NCBI GenBank assembly: GCA_000310025.1
Contig: FN648870.1
Location: 18,860-30,032 of the forward strand
Length of the DNA: 11,173 nucleotides
Direction of reading: 5' to 3'
From: Ectocarpus siliculosus
Lineage: Eukaryota > Sar > Phaeophyceae > Ectocarpales > Ectocarpaceae
The notes beneath the pieces are model-generated. The model saw only the letters and a list, made by a program, of their open reading frames with translations. It was not told the origin of the DNA and searched no databases. Both the position numbers and the translations under genes were made by a program. Each line of letters starts with the position of its first letter. Positions within the stretch are counted from its first letter, which is position 1. Below are positions 1 to 8,614 of this stretch, piece after piece.

Positions 1-18
1 CCCCCCCCCCCCCCCCCC
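1..18. repeat. Poly-C homopolymer tract
   Basis: Eighteen consecutive C bases open the window. The tract is directly visible and may continue to the left of the window. It could be a natural homopolymer in non-coding DNA or the edge of an assembled contig; the sequence alone cannot decide. It does not resemble a plant- or alga-type telomere repeat. Confidence 0.9.
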
Positions 19-665
19 GTCGACCCTGTATGTGTTTTTTTTTCCGACAGGCTGTGCGTGTGTTGCATCTGTTCTTGGTGAGGGTTGTGCATGGGAGGGA
101 GTTGTGCTGATTATCTGGCCGAAAATCGGCTTACATTCACCTTTTCTTTGGCACCCATACACCTCCGTAGCAACAGCACACGCAACTCACGACCGGCAAG
201 CAGGTGTTGGGTAGTAGGCCATGGTGTGGTTTCGAGGGTTGTATTTGCAGGGGGGGTTGCTCTACGTGTCCCTCTCCCCACGGACCATGTATCATTATCT
301 TCGGTTGGCGTTCTTCAATAAAATAAGTGACGAATGCTACTAGTTGTCCCACTCTTGGACGTTGACGTTGCGATACGTGCTTTTTCTCACGTGATTTGAC
401 ACGAACGTGAGGGCGAGAAAATCGTAGCACCACAACCATAGCAGCTCTCGAGTGTTCTAATAGCCGTCAAATATCCAAGCGAAACGAAGGGTTGGTGGCC
501 TACGGTGGTACTTTAGCACGTCTTATTCCGAAGGATATCCGGGGCTTTTGTTCGCCGCCAGCATGACCTGTTGCTGCGACCCCGCTTGTTTCGTTTGAAA
601 CTGAGTCAGTTTTGCTGGGACCTTTTCCCTCTGCATGTTGGCGTCATAGCACACAAGATGCACAG
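19..665. other. Non-coding stretch, probably a 5' intron of the cysteine synthase gene
   Basis: I found no recognisable protein segment here in six frames. Because the cysteine synthase exon that follows needs upstream exons for its PLP-lysine and most of its fold, and none is seen here, this stretch is best read as one large intron. One small GT-AG bounded segment (51-77, after a long T-rich tract ending in CAG) looks like an exon by its borders only. Its translations match no part of the enzyme. An AATAAA at 317-322 is present, but there is no gene for it to serve. Confidence 0.4.
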
Positions 666-1385
666 GCACACTGACTCCCTTGTTGGATGTTCGTGCCATG
701 GCACAGCTGCAGGAGTGTGCTGCTTTGTGGTACGGCAGGTTCTATCGTAAGGCAGATGGTCCTCAGGCACAAACGTACAGGTACGTTTTTTTTAGTTGCG
801 CCGCACGTCGCTCTCTGTCTCGCCGCACGCCACCGTACATAGGCCGCGCTGGACCTGGCGAAGAAGCCGGAAATGAAGGGCAAGACCATCTGCGTCGTCA
901 TTCCTTCCTTCGGCGAGCGGTGAGACACCGGCCTAATACATCCGGGCAACCGGCATTTTAGATGCACCCTCCCTCTGTAGTACCGGTCTGTGCAGAGCAA
1001 TCACTAGCGGGCATCGGCACAATTCAGAGGATGGCACGACTTGATATCCAACACTATGCACACTACCGTTGGCGTCCTCTTGGTTGTTGAGGAATCGAGG
1101 TTTGACACGTCAGTCTAGGGTGTGTGCCGTGGCTCTAGCTTTACCGGTGTTCTCGAGGGTGCTTCACGGACCTCAGGTAGCAGTGGTTGGTTGCAGGTGA
1201 AGCTTTTTTCAGGGTTCACCGAATTGGTGCACAATTCGCACACGTATTGTTGACTCCCCCCGGCCTCCCCCCTTCGCGCCTCTTGTGTTGTTGCCCGGTC
1301 GCTTTCTGGATCATGCAGGTACCTGTCGACAGCACTTTTCTCCAACATCCTTGACGAGGCCAAGGAGCAGAAGGCAGAGGACTAA
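666..1385 (+). CDS. Cysteine synthase (O-acetylserine thiol-lyase family), C-terminal exons
   Basis: This is the 3' end of a PLP-dependent enzyme that makes cysteine from O-acetylserine and sulfide. Three exons are clear by family resemblance. Exon 756-780 reads SSGTNVQ, the conserved SSG-x-NV turn. Exon 843-919 reads AALDLAKKPEMKGK and then VVIPSFGER. Exon 1319-1385 reads YLSTALFSNILDEAKEQ and ends at TAA. Introns are 781-842 (62 bases, gtacgt...atag) and 920-1318 (399 bases, gtgaga...gcag), and their phases join exactly. Upstream, 666-738 in frame 2 gives VRAMAQLQECAALWYG, which aligns with the helix just before SSG in this family, but it is out of frame with 756-780 across a 17-base segment. 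The 5' limit of that first exon is uncertain (the frame is open from 650). The PLP-binding lysine lies upstream of the window. Cystathionine beta-synthase-like homologues share these motifs, so the exact substrate is inferred. The family call is firm. Confidence 0.88.
739..755 (+). other. 17-base segment breaking the cysteine synthase frame
   Basis: The coding frame ending ...ALWYG (to 736-738) and the frame starting WSSGTNV (from 757) are separated by a segment beginning GT and ending AG. The pentamer GGCAG stands on both sides (734-738 and 751-755). It may be an ultra-short intron, a 17-base insertion with a 5-base duplication that breaks the gene, or an assembly error. Removing it restores the frame but leaves one residue more than the usual G-x-SSG spacing. 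Confidence 0.5.
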
Positions 1386-3060
1386 CCTACAAAGTACCGC
1401 GCTTTAACGTGGAAAAGTAGCTGATTCGAGCAAGCGCATCGTCACGCTTCCGCGTATCTTCCGATTAATTGAGCCGTGTCTCGTTGTCGGCGAATGACAA
1501 TCTACCTGCAGCATACATGGTAGATTACGTGGATTCCATTCGTGATTGATTGGTGGTGGCAAAAGAGTCAAGGAAATCAAGCTTGATGTGCTGCTGCGGT
1601 AATATACGTGTACATGAAAACGCCAAGTAATTCGGCAGGAGCACGGCATGTCCTCGTTTCGTGCCCCCGCTCAAGGGCACTGAAAGCGGTCATAACGCAC
1701 ACATGGAAATGTCTCGTCTGTGCCGCCGACGCCTTCTGAGTCTTGTTGAACTCCCATCGACGGTTTTTCACGAGGGACCGGTTCGAACAACCAGGGTTGT
1801 CGGTTATTTCTTGAATTCGTTGGAAGTGTACCACGAAAGGCTTGATTGACTTCGCGCGTTGCTTGTTTGGTGGTCTGTAATAGTTTTGCAACTAGGGTTC
1901 CTAGGTAAAGCAACGGTAGGTTGATGGAGGTAATTGCTGTTTTCCAGTGAACGGTTTTTCGAGTTTGTGTCCTTTCGACGACGTGACTGCTGGTGTCGCG
2001 TGCGCTAGGTTGGGATGAAAGACAGAGACAAGACTTTTGCAAGTACGGCCGGAGAGGATAGGGTTAGCTTTTATTAATGATGCCATCCGCCGTCGGCGAC
2101 CATGGTGTACGTACATACGTATGTATGCATAACGGGCGGGTGTTGCTCATATCATCTACGGCACGGAATTGATTAGCAGTTGCGCGCAGATGCTGTATAG
2201 AAGTTTTTGTTCGTTAGAACACGAGAGGCAGCTTATTGCGCGGATCAAAGTCATCTTTAAAGTGTGGATACTTGCTCGCGCGCGCGTGCTGCGACAACGC
2301 CGCAATCTACTGCGTCATTGCTTGTTGTACACACGGATGAGGCGGTAGCCATAGACGACTCCAGTTGGTAAGGGGAGGCACCGCCCCGGCACGTTCGACA
2401 CCTACAAAGTAGCCAAGGTGCATGTGTGCTACTGACAAAAGGTTTGGGCGCGGGGTCGAGCTCCCCTAAGGCCAGGCCATGGGTGGTTTTACGTTGGGCG
2501 CGGAACGAACGTGATGCTCCTTTGCGCTGAATCGAGGTACGGCATGACGAGACCTTGGGAGTCTCGATCGATGGGACCTCGAACCTCGCGATGATGTGTT
2601 CACGATATTAACGGCAGTCAGGCTGGAACGAAAAAAACATCACCCAGGCTTGAACAGAAGTTCCGGGAACAACGCTTCTACACAAATGGTGGCCCTACCT
2701 ATCTGCATAGACTACAGTAATACACAAGATAGATTGGAAGATCTCCAATCCGATCATGCCCCGATTCGATGGGGTCGTGCTAACCGGAATGAAATTGTTC
2801 GCGCAAGCACGACAATATGAGAAGCCACTAAGCCGACGGAAGCAAGAGACAAGTGATAGTATTCCTCGAGATGGTGCTCGTTTTCTGCACGGGTTTTGGC
2901 GGAATCTCGTTCATGAATACAGAGTGCCGTTTCACCAGCGCTACTTACGCCTGATTGACCAGCGGATGAGGCTAAAAAATCACAGCCGAGCAGGCAACAC
3001 CTTGTACTGTCCGGAAGCTTTCTAAAGCCACTCTATCTAGAGCACTATTAGGAAAAACAA
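1386..3060. other. No gene recognised (downstream of cysteine synthase)
   Basis: The cysteine synthase 3' UTR must begin this stretch, but I see no reliable end signal. Open frames on both strands are short, and their translations show neither family motifs nor coherent protein-like composition. There is a short alternating CG run near 2277-2286 and a near-palindromic tacgta/tatgca stretch around 2109-2130. The frames at 2596-2820 and 2756-3025 (+) are the longest but match nothing I know. Confidence 0.5.
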
Positions 3061-3080
3061 ATACACACACAGAAAGACTA

Positions 3081-3111
3081 CCCATTCCGAATATACACAG
3101 AGTTGAATGGG
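3081..3111. repeat. Small perfect inverted repeat (CCCATTC / GAATGGG)
   Basis: CCCATTC at 3081-3087 is the reverse complement of GAATGGG at 3105-3111, with a 17-base spacer. It lies just before a GGTGGAGGG-rich stretch that itself has an imperfect inverted partner downstream. No function can be assigned. Confidence 0.6.
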
Positions 3112-3114
3112 ATG

Positions 3115-3250
3115 TGGTGGAGGGTGGAGGGTGGAGTCTTGCCTCAGAGCAGAATGAGATCGTGAGAACTGAGAACCGCCCATGGAAACTAACTTGTGGA
3201 AGTTCCGAACCCGAACCAATAACCAACACGCCTTCCACCTCCACCACCAA
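3115..3250. repeat. Imperfect long-range inverted repeat, G-rich and C-rich arms
   Basis: A G-rich arm at about 3113-3130 (GTGGTGGAGGGTGGAGG) is nearly complementary to a C-rich arm at about 3231-3248 (CCTTCCACCTCCACCAC), separated by about 100 bases. The pairing has one small bulge and one mismatch. It could be a foldback remnant or two independent purine-biased tracts. Confidence 0.45.
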
Positions 3251-3344
3251 AAAACACAGCAGTAGTCTGCAACAACACAACACATGCTTTTTGACTGAGT
3301 AGGGGTCACATCTCGGGAGCTCTTGACGTGTGAACCTTTACTCT

Positions 3345-3460
3345 GCCTTGCCCAGCCGTGAACTGGTGTGCTGGTAGCGTACTGTAGAGTCATGCAGCTT
3401 GCTTGACTCTGTACTTTTTAACTTTTGCAAGACTTTTTCAGCCTTGCCTGGCTGTGAACT
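3345..3460. repeat. Pair of short direct repeats around a hairpin
   Basis: The 20-base sequences at 3345-3364 and 3441-3460 (GCCTTGCC...GTGAACT) differ at only three positions and lie 96 bases apart. Between them, AGAGTCA (3386-3392) and TGACTCT (3404-3410) form a perfect 7-base inverted repeat with an 11-base loop. This may be the trace of a local duplication; no gene is associated. Confidence 0.5.
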
Positions 3461-3678
3461 TACAGTAGTTAGGCGTTCTTGCTGTGGTATGCAGAGGACG
3501 GGGAAATCTCTGCTGGTAGCTGGTGTAGCAACCAAACGTTCGGTTCGCTCCACAGCGGAGAGGTGGCTGTGAACCAACCAAGACACACAATCACCCTTCA
3601 AGCCGGAGGCGACCTTACGACTACTTGTTGGGCCGTCTTCAAACCACAGCGGCATAGCAGATCAACGCTCACCCGCAG

Positions 3679-3686
3679 CCAATCAG
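3679..3686 (+). promoter_or_regulatory. CCAAT-box-like motif
   Basis: CCAATCAG lies in a GC-rich stretch, followed about 45 bases later by a splice-donor-like sequence (CAG then gtaggtgag at 3733). That is the look of a promoter with a 5' leader exon. A gene reading rightwards from here would be the partner, but none is proven. An 8-base motif can occur by chance. Confidence 0.2.
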
Positions 3687-5017
3687 AAAGGGAAGGGGAT
3701 TTTCGCCGCCGTCGTCGTGTTTGCCTGAAACAGGTAGGTGAGAGGTATCCTCGTTCATGAGGGGAAAAGGGAAAAAAGGGACGAAGGGAAGGGAAGCAAC
3801 ACCGCCTTACGTGCATACATCTCGAAAGAGTTGCGGTACCGGTGAACGACAATTTTTTTTGGTTTTCGGCTTCTGAAACTCTGTGTTATACGCGTACCAG
3901 TCGTCTCGAGGGTCATAAGATGCGACAGAAGTTTTAAGTGTCGTCGTTACTTCACATTGAAAGGGTTATCGTTGTTGAAATTGATGTACGGGAACATGTG
4001 CCAAGTAGCATACTCAACTGTTCCACCGAGGCAACCTGTACACTTAATACACTTTCGTGAGATAGAGTCTTGCTGAAGGTGGGGAACACAATCGACCTTT
4101 CCCAACCAACGTCATGCTCCGCCTGGATGCTGAGCACCCAGACTGAACGAATTTGCGTTCAAACAACTCGTCTCCAGGATACGGACAACAGTGCTGTCCA
4201 GCTGCAAGGACCATTCCTCGTCAACAAGCTCGCGCCTCTACCGGCCCATCGCCACATCATAATGATTGCAGCACGCACAGGCGTCAACCCAAGCAAGCAA
4301 CACGCTCTCTGACGCGTGTATTCTGCTTCTTCTATTGTTGCATCTCTCCCGATTATTATGGTGACATCGCCAAGTGCGCACTGTGTCGCGGAATACCCTC
4401 CGCTGACAAGCCTCATGGGCTGCTGGTTTGTCTTGGGTTCAAACCCCTGGCTGCACTTGAGCTTTTTTCTGAGTCTCGGACAGAGTTTGGATAATGGGAA
4501 GACTCCCTTGAGATCTTGGGAGCAATACCCCGGGTGTAATAGGTGACGATTAGGCCTATGGAGCGAAATGTAGACTGTAGATAGCAGTGCTGGCGAGCTG
4601 AGGCACCTTCCTCGGAGTGAAGGGGTCGGGTCATTCGGACCCCGTGACTTAACTTTTATAGGAGCCGAAATCAAACAATTTCACTAGCTTAGACTAAACA
4701 TCTGCTTCCTTTCCAATATTCACGCAGGGGGGGATCGCATCCGGTGGTCTTCGACGGTCGAACAAACGGCCCACGGCACAGATTCGGAATTATCTCAGCG
4801 TTTCCAGGCGGGCGGTAAATCGAAGTAAAAAACACAGTAGCGATTACCACCACTTGCACGACTTTTCCGAACGCATGGTGTCTTGCCGCCAGCTCTTCTA
4901 AACAGCAGCAGGCATGATATCTCGCGCTTAAGGCGGGATCCCTCCCTTCGCATCGTAAATTGCCGCAGGGACACAACGTTCTCCAGAAGGTCGCGGCTGG
5001 TCCTCGTGTGGCAGAGC
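3687..5017. other. No gene recognised
   Basis: This stretch contains several moderately long open frames on both strands, including a minus-strand frame at 4159-4674, but none gives a recognisable or coherent protein. A GGTTCAAACCC at 4438-4448 resembles the internal B box of RNA polymerase III genes, but I could not build a tRNA around it. The stretch may be the upstream region or 5' introns of the gene that starts near 5018. Confidence 0.45.
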
Positions 5018-5852
5018 ATGGCCGAGGCCGACTTCTACGGTACCGACGAAATCATGGCCATGCAGGTTAGACACCTCTTCATGGCTCAGTCTGCAACAAG
5101 TTGGAGGCATCTCCAATCGGCAACTTGGTCATATGGACATGGCTGGCCCTTTGCCTTCCGCCCGAGGTTCCCTTCCGAGAAAAGTCCCGACCAACGTTCC
5201 GACCTTTTCCGCCGATGCATCCGGCTGGCCCTTTCTTATTGAATCGTTGCGAATCCAGGAGAAGAGTGATGGACTCCTCGAAGTGACTGCTCTCACCAGT
5301 GAAGGAGGTCGCCGTCGGAATGCTCCCAGTGCAGCCTTTCGCAAGGCGCGTCACATGGCCCGGAACATCTTCGCTTCGCCGGCGCCTTCGAATACCAACT
5401 CCGCTAATCCCTTCACTCCTGTGGGGTGCGGCAACCCGAATGTTTGACACCCTTTCGATTCTCCTCCCCAGACACAGCGACGGCGAGGATGAGAAGGAAG
5501 GGCAAGATGTGGACGATGGCGGCCTCGTGGGCACCGACCGAACCGCAGGGAAACTTCAGGTAACAGCAAGGAAAGTTGTTGGATCGTGGCTCGAATATCC
5601 ATGTGGTTTATTGTGCAAAGAAAGAAGCAGGTACGACGGTGAAACGTTCCCTGCTACGAACCTGTCGACTGCATGTACGACTTGTGACATTACCATTGTC
5701 TAGGAAAGCAGCAGCAGCAACACCATCACCACACACCAGAGGTGCCTGGGGACATACCTTTCGACACTCCTTTGACTGCTTCTTCGTCGAATGGAGAGGT
5801 TGGGAACTCGCAGTTGGCGAATTGCCAGCCCCGAATTGCTCTCATGAAATGA
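5018..5852 (+). CDS. Hypothetical small protein, four-exon model
   Basis: I do not recognise this protein. A phase-consistent splice model exists: exon 1 5018-5065 (MAEADFYGTDEIMAMQ), exon 2 5259-5425, exon 3 5472-5559, exon 4 5709-5852 with TGA at 5850-5852. All four introns' borders are GT-AG (gttaga...ccag, gtgcgg...cccag, gtaaca...aaag), and the total of 447 bases gives 148 residues. Exon 2 is rich in Arg, Ala, Ser and Asn (RRRNAPSAAFRKARHMARN, then NPFTPVG). Exon 3 is acidic (HSDGEDEKEGQDVDDGG). Exon 4 opens with a Gln run followed by a His run. The protein looks mostly disordered, and no membrane segment or catalytic motif is visible. The start is the first ATG in frame, and more exons could precede it. 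The 46-base second intron is very short, and the acceptor of exon 4 could shift by CAG steps. Confidence 0.5.
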
Positions 5853-6063
5853 AATGAACACTTCCTCCTCCTCACCAACAGCGGCTCCTGAAGCACGGTT
5901 ATTGTCGGCCATCCTATGTATGTCGCCATCGGTGATTCGTATCCGGACAACGGATGACCAGATACGTACAGTAGTCTGCATGTAGATATTTGCCGCCAAT
6001 AACAAAACGAGCGTTTCTAACCCGTCGTATCATCTGTGCTCCGCTGGCAGATGGTTGTTTCAG
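5853..6063. other. Short gap, possible 3' UTR and intron
   Basis: No coding signal is seen. It follows the stop codon of the preceding gene model and ends in a plausible splice acceptor (gtttcag at 6057-6063). Confidence 0.4.
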
Positions 6064-6178
6064 GGCCTACAGTGAGCTCGTGGTCCACGCCAGGCAGCTC
6101 CTTGCAGAAATGGGGGTCCCCGCTCTGGCTGCATGGTGTTACTTGACTGATCCCGAGCAATGCTTCGGTCGGCGGTAG
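6064..6178 (+). CDS. Orphan coding exon candidate, unknown protein
   Basis: Following a T-rich acceptor (ttgtttcag), one frame reads AYSELVVHARQLLAEMGV and PALAAWCYLTDPEQCFGRR before TAG at 6176-6178. The composition is that of a helical, GC-rich coding exon and differs from the surrounding DNA. The exon would need two bases of a codon from an upstream exon, and no phase-matching donor is found in the 5709-5852 exon of the neighbouring model, so it is either separate or linked through unseen exons. It could also end earlier at a donor (gtagct at 6175) and continue to the right. I recognise no family. Confidence 0.3.
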
Positions 6179-6739
6179 CTGATCCAAAAAATGTGGAGAT
6201 GTCTTCCCAACTACTCCCTTCTCCTTTGGAGGGTCCCTTGCGGGACCGCACCGCTTCCAAACACGCCAAATCGAAGAGCCATAATCTGTTGGAAGTTTGT
6301 CACATTGTTTTGGTCATCACCATAGTGTTTTGTTTTCTGTGATGCCTTCGTCCCTGTTCTTCGCCGGACGTGTGTACCAGAGGGCTCGTGTTGAGTGACG
6401 ACGAAAGGGCAAGGCGTTGTGTGCGTTCCTCTAATCACGCTGCGTATTGCACACAATTGGGGGTATTCGGCTGGACTATTGATTTTTCTTTACTCGGGGT
6501 GTACGTGTGGATGCTATGTTTATGGTGGAGATGGCGTGTGAGTGAGATCTAGCTTGCCTCGCCCATGTCTCCTTGCTCTCCATTAGACTATCTGTGTGTG
6601 TTCATTTCCGTGAACCCAGCTTGTTGTATTTGGCCAAAACTTGACTCCGTACTATTCCGTTCCAGAAGCTTACCAAGGACACATCCCATCTCGTCGACAG
6701 TTTTTGGGCATACGTTGTACACATGCATGCATATATTCG
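6179..6739. other. No gene recognised
   Basis: A frame from 6160 to 6342 (ending in a hydrophobic tail) looks weakly protein-like but has no supported start or splice sites. A perfect small hairpin, GGTCCC-TTGC-GGGACC, lies at 6232-6247. The rest is low in coding signal and leads into the repeat array. Confidence 0.45.
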
Positions 6740-6800
6740 GAGATATCCCTCACGATTCCCTCCAGTATAGTATGTAGACACCTTGATAATGGCTCTTTTT
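6740..6800. repeat. Leader segment shared with the flank of repeat copy 4
   Basis: The order of short blocks here (cacga-tccctcc, agtatagt, gtagacacctt, ataatggct, then a T run) recurs before the fourth repeat copy at about 8068-8148, where extra bases are inserted between the blocks. This marks copies 1 and 4 as members of one subtype with a common left extension. Confidence 0.6.
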
Positions 6801-7131
6801 TGTTTCCGTCTCTGCTACTGGGTATAGGGGCTCGAAGAGCGTGGCGAATATCTATCGCGTCGTCTTGCTTTCCTTCATGCAGCCCCCATTGGACGTTGAC
6901 CGTTTGTCGGGCTGTTCTTCGTGTGGTGCATGACGCATACTCATGAGATCGAGAGTGGAGAAGGAGGTGAAGGAATGCGTCAAGGTACCTGGTGCCTGAT
7001 ACCTGCAGACAACAACACGGACATTCCTTTGGCGCAAGATTCTCTCCGAATGAATCTGAACACAGATTGCTTCCTGCGTATTAATACAGTCAGTCCCGGT
7101 ATTATACGGAATAGTGGTAGTGACTCTATTG
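6801..7131. repeat. Tandem repeat unit, copy 1 (331 bases)
   Basis: The unit starts at TGTTTCCGTCTCTGCT and contains a conserved CTCGAAGAG core, GGCGAATATCTATCGCGT, CAGCCCCCATTG, CATGAGATCGAGAG, GGTGCCTGAT and TCTCTCCGAATGAATCTG in that order. The same order recurs in copies 2 and 3 at 7132 and 7482, and the first half recurs at 8149. No open frame is preserved across copies, so this is non-coding repeat DNA. Together with copy 4 it carries the variants CTGCTACTGGG and GTGGTGCATGACGCATA. Confidence 0.9.
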
Positions 7132-7481
7132 TGTTTCCGTCTCTGCTTCTGGGTACGGGGACTCGAAGAGAGCGGCGAATATCTATCGCGTAGCCTTGCT
7201 TTCCTTCACACAGCCCCCATTGAACGTTGATCATTTATGCGGGTTGGTTGTTCTTCGTGTGTGCATGGCGCATATTCATGAGATCGAGAGCGGAGAAGGG
7301 GGTGAAGGCATGCGTCAAGGTACCTGGTGCCTGATATATCTGTAGACAACAACACGGACATTTATTTTCCTTGGCGTTAGATTCTCTCCGAATGAATCTG
7401 AACACAGATTGATTCCTGCGTATTACATAATACAGTTTCGATATGACACGGAGAAGTGCTAAAGTAATGGCTTTCTAATTG
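7132..7481. repeat. Tandem repeat unit, copy 2 (350 bases)
   Basis: It has the same block order as copy 1. It is very close to copy 3: over about the first 100 bases from the GCGTAGCC block (7188 and 7538) I count a single difference. It carries the subtype variants CTGCTTCTGGG and GTGTGCATGGCGCATA. Its length differs from copy 1 mainly by small insertions in the second half. Confidence 0.9.
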
Positions 7482-7813
7482 TGTTTCCGTCGCTGCTTCT
7501 GGGTACGGGGGCTCGAAGAGCTTGGTGAATATCTATCGCGTAGCCTTGCTTTCCTTCACACAGCCCCCATTGAACGTTGACCATTTATGCGGGTTGGTTG
7601 TTCTTCGTGTGTGCATGGCGCATATTCATGAGATTGAGAGCGGAGAAGGAGGTGAAGTCACGCATCAAGGTCTGCAACTGAGTAGTACATGGTGCCTGAT
7701 ATCTGTAGACAAACATGGACTTTTCATTTGGCGCAATATTCTCTCCGAATGAATCTGGACAACAGATCCTGAATATGAATACGGCAGAGTCAGTCCGGTA
7801 TGTTCGGAGTAGA
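7482..7813. repeat. Tandem repeat unit, copy 3
   Basis: It is close to copy 2 in its first half. The second half has an extra block (around 7673-7688) before the shared TGGTGCCTGAT. The tail (CAGTCCGGTAT...CGGAGTAG) still matches the end of copy 1, so the unit is complete to about 7813. Confidence 0.88.
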
Positions 7814-8148
7814 TGAATGACCTGCTGCTGCAGACAATTTGATGACAGCTACAGATAGATAGATGTTGAAGATAAAATGATACCCAACATTCGGCATCCG
7901 TCTCTCGTCTCTCTCATCTTGTCTTGCACCAGCGGCTCACATGCAGTGCACAGAAGAAGATGGGATATCTCGCGGATGATGTGTACACATGCAATGCACG
8001 CGTGATTCCGGGACACTGCCGACGATGATTCAATGAGATGAAGGCACTATTGAAAATACTGTACCCACACGACTCCCTCCTACTACAGCAGTATAGTGCA
8101 TGCACATACAGAGTAGACACCTTTTTCTTTAGGCAATAATGGCTATTT
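7814..8148. other. Unique segment interrupting the repeat array
   Basis: About 335 bases, one unit length, separate copies 3 and 4 and show no clear match to the repeat body. The right part (from about 8068) matches the leader of copy 1, and gtgtacacatgcaatgca near 7980 resembles gtacacatgcatgca before copy 1. A short GATA run lies at 7853-7865. It may be the unique left flank belonging to the copy 1/copy 4 subtype. No gene is seen. Confidence 0.55.
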
Positions 8149-8326
8149 TGTTTCCGTCTCTGCTACTGGGTACGGGGGCTCGAAGAGCGCGGCGAATATC
8201 TATCGCGTCGTCTTGCTTTCCGTCACGCAGCCCCCATCGGACGTTGACCGTTTGTGCGGGCTGTTTTTCGTGTGGTGCATGACGCATAGTCACGAGATCG
8301 AGAGCGGAGAAAAGGAGGTAAAGAGT
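8149..8326. repeat. Tandem repeat unit, copy 4, truncated at a TTAA
   Basis: The first half of the unit is well preserved (TTTCCGTCTCTGCTACTGGG through GAGATCGAGAGCGGAGAAAA). The match fades at about 8322 and the unit is cut off next to TTAA at 8327-8330. The missing half (block GGTGCCTGAT onward) is not found further right in the window. It shares its subtype variants with copy 1. Confidence 0.85.
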
Positions 8327-8359
8327 TTAACCCTTACGTGACTACACCCCCGAATCGGG
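8327..8359 (+). mobile_element. Putative left end of a piggyBac-type transposon (TTAA target plus terminal repeat)
   Basis: The sequence TTAA (8327-8330) is followed at once by CCCTTACGTGACTACACCCC. PiggyBac elements insert at TTAA, duplicate it, and have terminal repeats starting with CC or CCC, so this junction has the expected form. It coincides with the break of repeat copy 4 and lies 285 bases before the first ATG of a gene with a piggyBac-like segment. An 11-base imperfect palindrome, CCCGA-A-TCGGG, follows at 8349-8359 and may be part of a subterminal transposase site. The right end would lie outside the window. Confidence 0.55.
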
Positions 8360-8614
8360 CATGTTAGCAGGCACGATAACTCTTATATGCGACAACTTTC
8401 GAACCGAATTGAGCTGTGGATACCTGCGTCGACGACGGCTCGACGGTACGACTAGACCGCTCGAAAAGAAACAAAGTAACGACCGGGGACAGAAACAGCA
8501 CGTCCCCTATACAGAAAATTGAAAGCCTGGGAGTTGCAATGCTCCGCAGCACCCTGCATCCCGCGCTGCTGCTGTGCTGCTGTGGACCTCAGTCCAGCAC
8601 GCAGAAACGCGATA
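8360..8614 (+). promoter_or_regulatory. Leader region before the OTU gene
   Basis: This 255-base stretch between the putative transposon end and the first in-frame ATG should contain the promoter and 5' UTR. No clear TATA box is seen. A frame in another phase (from 8416) runs through it and overlaps the gene start. A first exon in that frame cannot be excluded. Confidence 0.3.

Noticed and set aside
1-18. Telomere or gap marker
   Set aside because: A pure C run has no telomere-type unit. It is recorded only as a homopolymer.
51-77. Micro-exon with good acceptor and donor borders
   Set aside because: None of its three translations fits cysteine synthase or joins anything recognisable.
317-322. 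AATAAA polyadenylation signal
   Set aside because: No coding region ends near it on the + strand, and the hexamer is frequent by chance.
4383-4456. tRNA-like segment around GGTTCAAACCC
   Set aside because: A B-box-like sequence and a weak 7-base acceptor-type pairing exist, but there is no A box, D arm or convincing anticodon arm. At best it is a decayed tRNA-derived SINE fragment.
4159-4674. Minus-strand open frame of 171 residues
   Set aside because: No motif, no splice support and no coherent composition. A length like this can occur by chance in balanced-GC DNA.
5018-5065. N-terminus of the GINS subunit Psf3
   Set aside because: ADFYGTDEIMAMQ faintly recalls its start, but the following exons carry none of the conserved Psf3 sequence.
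6801-8326. CRISPR array
   Set aside because: The units are over 300 bases with diverged interiors, lacking short identical repeats with unique spacers, and the context is eukaryotic.
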